Under the pieces are notes generated by a model. It saw only the letters and a list, made by a program, of their open reading frames with translations. It was not told the DNA's origin and did not search any database. Shown piece by piece: positions 60,901 to 64,000 of a stretch of DNA of 64,000 nt. Both the position numbers and the translations under genes were made by a program. How positions within the stretch are numbered: the first letter of the stretch is position 1; every line of letters starts with the position of its first letter. This DNA comes from Caenorhabditis remanei (Eukaryota; Nematoda; Chromadorea; Rhabditida; Rhabditidae). Location of the stretch: positions 9,610,001-9,674,000 of the forward strand of contig NC_071329.1 of NCBI RefSeq assembly GCF_010183535.1, in the 5' to 3' direction.

Positions 60901-61730
60901 TTACTTGCCAACACGAATGTCTCGTTGGCTAAACGCTTCCACACAATAATCGAGCGCTCTTCTCGAACATGGAAGACGCGGAGATTGTAGGAATTCAGTG
61001 ATTCGAAGGTTCCAGGGTGGATAACCGCAGAGAGTTGGTACACTTCCAATTTGAAGTAAAAAGTCTGGATCACTGAGGTGGAATTTTTCCTCGAGTATCT
61101 TTGATACTCGCTCCGTAGTTATTTTTTCGTCTTCCCGACATAACTGAAAAAATATTTTTATTCTGAGATCTCATGAGATGCCAACTTTTAACATACAGTT
61201 TTACAAGCTTCAACTAGAGCAGTTTTCCCCATTTTTCTTGATAAGACGTTCACTTGTAAATTAGCAAGACCGTTCGAATGTAAACATTCCCCGTCGCAGA
61301 AAAGATCAGCACGCTGTAATATAATTATTTCTTTCACTTTTTCAGAATTGTGACTTACAATGAACAGACGACATGCTTGTTCAATCTGACCAATTTGGCC
61401 AACTAATTCACCGTATGGATCATATAGAGACAGTTGCCGAATACCTGCTGATACACAGCTGTCCATCATTTGTATCACCTCGCTCTGTAAATCTCTGATA
61501 TTAATTAATCACTCTATTTCAATTCTGTAACTTACCAAGTCTACAAGTCTCTTTTCGGTAAAGCATACAGCCAAATGAGATGGTATTCTTATTCTTACAT
61601 TCTCCATCTTTCTGTTTTTCATGGCTATCTGGGCCCACAGAGGTGAGTATCCGAGGAAGTTACAAACAAGCATTACGAGCCAATAAACTGCTCGAACCGC
61701 AGCTACACAGATCCACCCTACATCTATCAT
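60901..61730 (-). CDS. NUS1 / Nogo-B receptor homologue, non-catalytic subunit of dehydrodolichyl diphosphate synthase
   Basis: Four exons give about 230 residues, starting at ATG 61730 (MIDVGWICVAAVRAVYWLVMLVCNFLGYSP), an N-terminal membrane-anchor helix. The C-terminal half has the cis-prenyltransferase-like fold signatures of NUS1: IRQLSLYDPYGELV, DPDFLLQIGSVPTLCGYPPWNLRITEF and the extreme C-terminus RDIRVGK, which carries the RxG motif that completes the active site of its partner DHDDS. The classical catalytic Asp motif of UPP synthases is absent, as expected for NUS1. The complex sits on the ER membrane and makes dolichol precursors for N-glycosylation. Introns are 45-60 bases with good ends. 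This is the orthologue by motif, not by search. Confidence 0.85.
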
Positions 61731-62875
61731 CTAAAATCATTTAATACGTGTTACATCATTGTTTTGGACATATGGGGTCGAGTGTTTTTAAGTAATGTCT
61801 GGAACACTGACCGATGGTATGATCACAGTGACAATGGAATCGAAAAGTAAAAATTAATAACTCGAATAAATACAGTTCATTTATGCATCAATATAAATAT
61901 AGATTTTTAAAATCGGCAGATCTCGAAATAGTATCGTACCCAAGTCTCGATCACTTCAAATACAAGGGATCGAACAGCCGAAATTGTATGAGGAAAGATA
62001 GGCCTGAAACAGAGGGATGGGAAGAGAGACACGGAAAGAATGAACGAAATAAAGCAGAGTTCAATGAATTTAATTGTTCGCTTTCAAAAAAATAGAGCGA
62101 CAAAGGTAATGGGAATGGGTGCAAATTTTGAGAAGAAAAACAATGAAACTATGATTCGAAGAGAAAATAATAAATAACTTAGGGTAAAATTAGAAGAAAA
62201 ATAATTTAGGACACGGGCTTAATTTTAATGGCATCGAAATGTTCGGTGCAATTGAAACTATACTTTGAGCTAGGAGCTGTCTCGGACAATTAATTTCACG
62301 GGTTATGAAACGATTTCACATAAAACTACAACCAAAACATACACACAAAAATATCATGATTGCTATGAATGATTCGCATACTGTCGAAATGCACACGAGG
62401 ATGTTTTCAGACAACACTGAGAAGTTCAAAAACTGAAACAAACTGAGAATCGAATGCAACTCGACAGAAGGCGTACAATGCGAGTCTATGCAATCATTCG
62501 GGAATGACGTGGAACAAACTACAATGGGAAGGAATGAAACAACGGGGTTGGTTAGGTATATGCATGAAAGTTAATTTTGTATAGAAGTCAAACAAAGCGA
62601 AAGTGGATAAAAACAATGATGTGGCGGAATGAAGTGATGCACAGGACAAATTGTGAGAATGAAGTTTTGATATGAATATTTACAATATGTCATTTCATCC
62701 GCAATCATTTTGATGAAACTTATATTACGAAAATTTGAAGAATGTGATAAAATTTGGTTCGGAAACCGGGTGGAACAGTTTGAAAAAACAACAGCACTAA
62801 TGGTGAAATGCATATAAGAGATCAAAAAAATAAGTGGGAAGGGAGATAATGTAAACTATGGACAGTGAGATCGGT
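61731..62875. other. Spacer between NUS1 homologue and the acidic protein gene
   Basis: About 1.1 kb with no exon-like frames. It includes the NUS1 promoter side and the 3' UTR side of the next gene. No RNA gene or repeat was recognised. Confidence 0.3.
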
Positions 62876-63960
62876 TTAATTCTCGTTTTCTTCGTCAGGA
62901 AGTTCATCTTTGATAGCTATATCGAGATCCTCGTCAGGCAATTCTTCTTTGATAGCCATATCGAGATCCTCTTCTGAGGTGTCGACGTTCAGTACCTCTT
63001 CTAGCGATGGCTGCTCAATCATTTCGAGATTATCGGGTTTCAGATCGGAAATATCTGGTTTCAGATCTTCTTCCAAATTAAGTTCTTTCTTTTCGATCAC
63101 TCGAGCAGTTGCAACAGCATCTGTCATTGTAGCTCTGAAAAAAAGACCAGTGATAAATATACTAATGGAAACAGGTCGGTGAAGTTTTCGAAGCAAATGA
63201 TAAACTTACTTTCTTAAATCAATAGAGTTATCCGCTCTTCTGAGCATCTGTGGCCCGATTATAACCTCTTCGTCATCGTCCATGGGCTCATCGCTATCGT
63301 CTTCAACGTTTGTTATAGAGAAAATTGTACGGAATCGTCTGGCACATCTCGAGAGAGTGGTTCTCAATCTGTAATTCAATCAGTCATTCACTAAGCAATA
63401 GCGATAAATATCAATTACTCTCGATCTTTGATGATACGAATGCTGAACAAAGCTTCTTGCATTTTACGAAGCTTCTGAGGATCCTCGTCTCTCCACACCA
63501 TCATAACTGGTAAAACTCCATGCTGCACTGCATCGTCATCTTCGGCGACTCCGACCCACAAAAAGTTCTTCAGTACAGAAGCACCAAGAGCAGGCATGCC
63601 TTCAGTAACCAACCGAGTAGAGAGCTGGAAACCGAAATTCAATCATAATCATCAGAAGAACTATTTTACCTCAGAGAAGAAATCGATGACGTGGCTCCAA
63701 TGTTCAATGCTAGTAAACATGTACGAGTACTCCTTCAGGAACGCCTTCAAAAGGATCTGACACACATTAAAGATGTATTCTTTCGCAGACTCCGGAAATT
63801 CAGATCTTGTGATAATTTGAATTTGCCGGACATAGCACATGATAATCCTATTATGCAAAGTCTTTTCATCGTTTTGCTTTCCTTCGGTTGTCTCGATATC
63901 TTCACGCGAGGCGCAGTATAACACTAATGTTTCGTTAACGAATTTTCCTTGCGTTGTCAT
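62876..63960 (-). CDS. Acidic-tailed protein with repeated SUMO-type motifs (may continue beyond the right edge)
   Basis: Four exons are visible. ATG 63960 (MTTQGKFVNETLVLYCASREDIE) follows TTTTTCAG by one base and may be the true start or an internal Met. The N-terminal part is helical (IIMCYVRQIQIITRSEFPESAKEYIFNVCQ; WSHVIDFFSEV). The middle has PALGASVLKNFLWVGVAED and HGVLPVMMVWRDEDPQKLRKM. The tail is very acidic with a tandem unit LDMAIKEELPDED / LDIAIKDELPDEE, encoded by a roughly 33-base DNA repeat at about 62885-62970. Each unit contains a Psi-K-x-E site (IKEE, IKDE) followed by acidic residues, as in SUMO acceptor motifs. A nuclear role is a guess. The family is not recognised. Stop TAA is at 62876-62878. 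Confidence 0.65.
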
Positions 63961-64000
63961 TCTGAAAAATGAATATTATGGTAGTCATGAGAGAAGATTC

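Overview
The window looks like nuclear DNA of a Caenorhabditis nematode (C. elegans or a close sister species). The evidence is small genes with many introns of about 43-55 bases, TTTTCAG-type acceptors, AT-rich spacers, and a set of recognisable genes. From memory, tomm-40, the torsin ooc-5, an RPF1/Brix gene, an NDUFB2 gene, tdp-1, dep-1 and gcs-1 occur on C. elegans chromosome II clones C18E9, F44G4 and F37B12. That placement is recall, not a search. All exon joins were made by eye from phase and splice consensus.

Layout. 0-5 kb: the 5' part of a coiled-coil gene (-), a type II membrane protein gene (+), and tomm-40 (-). 5.4-9.5 kb: a secreted multi-fibronectin-III protein (-) that resembles a receptor tyrosine phosphatase ectodomain but ends in a GPI-type or tail-less hydrophobic C-terminus. 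9.5-14 kb: a spacer holding a 1.95-kb near-perfect palindrome flanked by TTAA, followed by a MARVEL-like tetraspan gene (-). 17.3-22.8 kb: a kinase, then torsin, RPF1 and NDUFB2 genes in the same direction, the last three closely spaced and likely an operon. 23-25.3 kb: a small one-TM protein gene and tdp-1, fired from a 174-bp divergent promoter. 25.5-30.1 kb: four small minus-strand genes of unknown function. 31.1-42.4 kb: dep-1, a class III receptor tyrosine phosphatase (signal peptide, FN3 repeats, TM, one PTP domain), split by a 4.8-kb intron before the TM exon. 42.4-57.2 kb: two long purine-rich gene-poor spacers around a type I membrane protein gene. 57.2-64 kb: gcs-1 (glutathione synthesis, SKN-1-like sites upstream), a NUS1/Nogo-B-receptor gene (dolichol synthesis), and an acidic protein with a repeated SUMO-type motif.

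How the genes relate. tomm-40, NDUFB2 and perhaps the small TM protein are mitochondrial. Torsin and NUS1 act in the ER. RPF1 and TDP-1 act in the nucleus. DEP-1 and the FN3 protein share a juxtamembrane domain, so they may be an enzyme and an enzyme-less relative about 22 kb apart on the same strand. The most unusual items are that phosphatase-less relative and the TTAA palindrome. No CRISPR array, rRNA or convincing tRNA gene was seen.
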